DNA of 9,768 nt from Bacteroidota bacterium (GTDB taxonomy: Bacteria > Bacteroidota > Ignavibacteria > Kapaibacteriales > UBA2268), in assembly GCA_024280675.1 (NCBI GenBank), contig JAJRPT010000130.1, forward strand, positions 1 through 9,768, given 5' to 3'. Below the pieces are notes generated by a model that saw only the letters and a list, made by a program, of their open reading frames with translations, did no database searches and was not told the origin of the DNA. Shown one piece after another: positions 8,086-9,768 of this stretch (its first letter is position 1; the number at the start of each line of letters is the position of its first letter). Both the position numbers and the translations under genes were made by a program.

Positions 8086-9768
8086 AAAATTGAGTATTTA
8101 TCGAAAATAACACTTTTTTCTAATCTTAGCGAGAATGAAATTAAAATAGTTTCTGAGAAGTTTGTATTGGAATCTTATAGAACGGGTGAGTTTCTCTTTG
8201 AACAATATCATAAAAGATGTAGGCTTTTTATCATTAAATCAGGCATTGTTGAGTTGCTCAAAATTCCAGAGCCAGGCAACGAGATTATTGTTTCTTCATA
8301 TTACGAAGGAGATCCTTTGGGCGAGGGTGCTTTGCTTGACGATTATCTTCATGCGACCAACGCCAGATGTGCCGAAGATACAAAAGTGCTAACTCTTGAG
8401 CGAAGCGATTTTAATATGATATTGGAAGAGAAACCACGAATCGCCGCAAAAATATTGGCAGAAATCACCAGAATGATTTCCAGACGCTTGCGATACACAA
8501 CCAATAGAGCGGTCGGAACTGCGGCACAATACCTCTCCGGTGACACAAGAAAAGAACATGACCTCTTAGGAGAAAGGGACGTACCATTTGAGGCATATTA
8601 TGGTATTCAGACATTGCGTGCTATTGAAAATTTTAATATCACACGAGTTGCCATCTCTCACCATTCAGATTTTATCATTGCACTAGCACAAATTAAAAAA
8701 GCATGTGCCAAAGCAAATTACGTTTCAGGTGATCTGAAAAAAGAAGTATTCGAGGCCATTTACCAAGCTTGTGGAGAAATTGCAAACAAGAGATACCATA
8801 CCCATTTTGTTGTAGACCTCATGCAGGGTGGAGCCGGGACTTCCACCAACATGAATGCCAATGAAGTGATAGCAAATCGTGCATTGGGTCTTATGGGATA
8901 TGAAAAAGGTGAATATGAATTCTGCCATCCGAATAACCATGTCAATCTCTCACAATCAACCAATGATGTTTATCCAACCGCAGTCAAAATTGGTGCATAT
9001 TACAAACACAGGAAAATGATAGTTATTCTTGAGAAGTTGGTCAATTCATTTCATAAGAAAGCATTCGAGTTTAGAGAGGTGATTAAAATGGGACGCACCC
9101 AACTTCAAGATGCCGTACCTATGACGCTTGGGCAAGAATTTGAGGCTTATTCGGTTACCTTGGATGAAGAGATTGACAGGCTGAACCAAAACGCTAAACT
9201 TCTACTTGAGATAAATCTAGGCGGAACGGCTATCGGAACGGGACTTAATGCAGACAAAGAATATACAAACAATGTGACTTTCTTCCTAAGAGAAATTACT
9301 GAGCTACATCTGATTGGTGCCGAAAATATGGTAGAATCGACTCAAGACACGGGTGCCTTTGTAATGTATTCAGCGTCTTTGAAACGGCTTGCAATAAAAC
9401 TTTCCAAAATCTGTAATGACTTGCGACTTCTATCGAGCGGACCAAGGGCAGGGTTCAATGAAATAAATCTTCCTCCAATGCAGCCGGGTTCTTCAATAAT
9501 GCCAGGGAAAGTAAACCCTGTTATCCCGGAAGTTGTCAATCAAGTGGCATTCTCTGTGATTGGAAATGATTTGACAATTACTCTTGCGGCCGAAGCTGGG
9601 CAATTAGAGCTAAATGTGATGGAGCCAGTAATTGCACGAACATTATTTGGGATGCTTGATATGCTCAAAAATGCTATGAACACACTTTCCATTCGTTGTA
9701 TTGACGGAATCACAGCAAATGAAGATATTTGCAGAGGCTATGTGGAAAATTCAATCGGAATAGTAACA
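8056..9768 (+). CDS. aspA: Aspartate ammonia-lyase with N-terminal cyclic-nucleotide-binding-type domain (3' end outside the window)
   Basis: The enzyme part should reversibly split L-aspartate into fumarate and ammonia in the cytoplasm. The frame is open from ATG 8056 to the window end (571 residues). Residues about 15-150 form a CRP/CNBD-type beta-roll with a C-helix: LFSNLSENEI, FIIKSGIVELLKI and the phosphate-binding cassette GEGALLDDYLHATNARC at 89-105. Glu90 is kept, but His99 stands where cAMP binders have Arg. No helix-turn-helix follows. A short linker leads into the lyase at about 165 (HDLLGERDVP, YYGIQTLRAIENF). Lyase motifs are GGAGTSTNMNANE (258-270), QSTNDVYPT (300-308), MGRTQLQDA (345-353, Gln where fumarases have His) and the signature GSSIMPGKVNP (478-488). 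Ser479 corresponds to catalytic Ser318 of Bacillus AspB; Lys485 and Asn487 are the loop ligands. PVIPEVVNQ after the signature favours aspartase over fumarase. The last 60-70 residues are missing. The fusion suggests ligand control of the enzyme, which is inference. Confidence 0.92.
   Translation, partial: MTLEEMALEEKIEYLSKITLFSNLSENEIKIVSEKFVLESYRTGEFLFEQYHKRCRLFIIKSGIVELLKIPEPGNEIIVSSYYEGDPLGEGALLDDYLHATNARCAEDTKVLTLERSDFNMILEEKPRIAAKILAEITRMISRRLRYTTNRAVGTAAQYLSGDTRKEHDLLGERDVPFEAYYGIQTLRAIENFNITRVAISHHSDFIIALAQIKKACAKANYVSGDLKKEVFEAIYQACGEIANKRYHTHFVVDLMQGGAGTSTNMNANEVIANRALGLMGYEKGEYEFCHPNNHVNLSQSTNDVYPTAVKIGAYYKHRKMIVILEKLVNSFHKKAFEFREVIKMGRTQLQDAVPMTLGQEFEAYSVTLDEEIDRLNQNAKLLLEINLGGTAIGTGLNADKEYTNNVTFFLREITELHLIGAENMVESTQDTGAFVMYSASLKRLAIKLSKICNDLRLLSSGPRAGFNEINLPPMQPGSSIMPGKVNPVIPEVVNQVAFSVIGNDLTITLAAEAGQLELNVMEPVIARTLFGMLDMLKNAMNTLSIRCIDGITANEDICRGYVENSIGIVT

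Noticed and set aside
8056..9768. Class II fumarase instead of aspartase
   Set aside because: Gln in GRTQLQDA and PVIPEVVNQ after the signature match aspartases; fumarases have GRTH and PTQ-type residues there.

Overview
The window looks like a piece of an AT-rich chromosome from the Bacteroidota/Chlorobi side of the tree. A relative of the Ignavibacteria or Kapabacteria would fit, but this is inferred from family style and not proven. The main clue is the RHS core chemistry: YYPFG, then GYNGKEND, then DYGARTYASRLARFFSTDPL, then AGNNPILYIDVDG. This is the variant common in that group. All believable genes are on the + strand.

Positions 1-7253 hold one giant RHS/YD-repeat gene that is no longer one reading frame. 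The first part (1-6024) enters from the left edge. It carries a beta-rich N-terminal region with a fibronectin-III-like stretch, a long cysteine-rich middle and the YD-repeat shell. It stops in the middle of the RHS core. The second part (7253 end) carries the rest of the core through the DPL/DVDG end and a short C-terminal tip. Between them lies a palindromic element of about 112 bp (6005-6116). Its two ends are inverted copies of a 22-23 bp unit, and each copy is itself a small hairpin, which is the layout of a REP doublet (REPIN-like). About 50 residues of the usual core appear to be missing at the same place, so the element sits in place of core sequence and not simply inserted into it.

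Positions 7254-7332 are a short AT-rich spacer with a weak promoter candidate. After it come two genes only 24 nt apart, possibly co-transcribed. One is a YgjP-like (DUF45) zinc metallopeptidase (7333-8031). The other is an aspartate ammonia-lyase with a cyclic-nucleotide-binding-type domain fused to its N-terminus (from 8056, running off the right edge). The lyase keeps the main substrate-binding and catalytic motifs. Its sensor domain has His where cAMP-binding proteins normally have the phosphate-gripping Arg.

The points most worth following are the REPIN-like element that splits the RHS core and the fusion of a cNMP-type sensor to aspartase. Smaller oddities are an in-frame AAT microsatellite giving seven Asn, a duplicated start-codon block in the fusion gene, and a short RHS tip with no recognisable immunity gene. 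No RNA genes, CRISPR arrays or transposase genes were seen.
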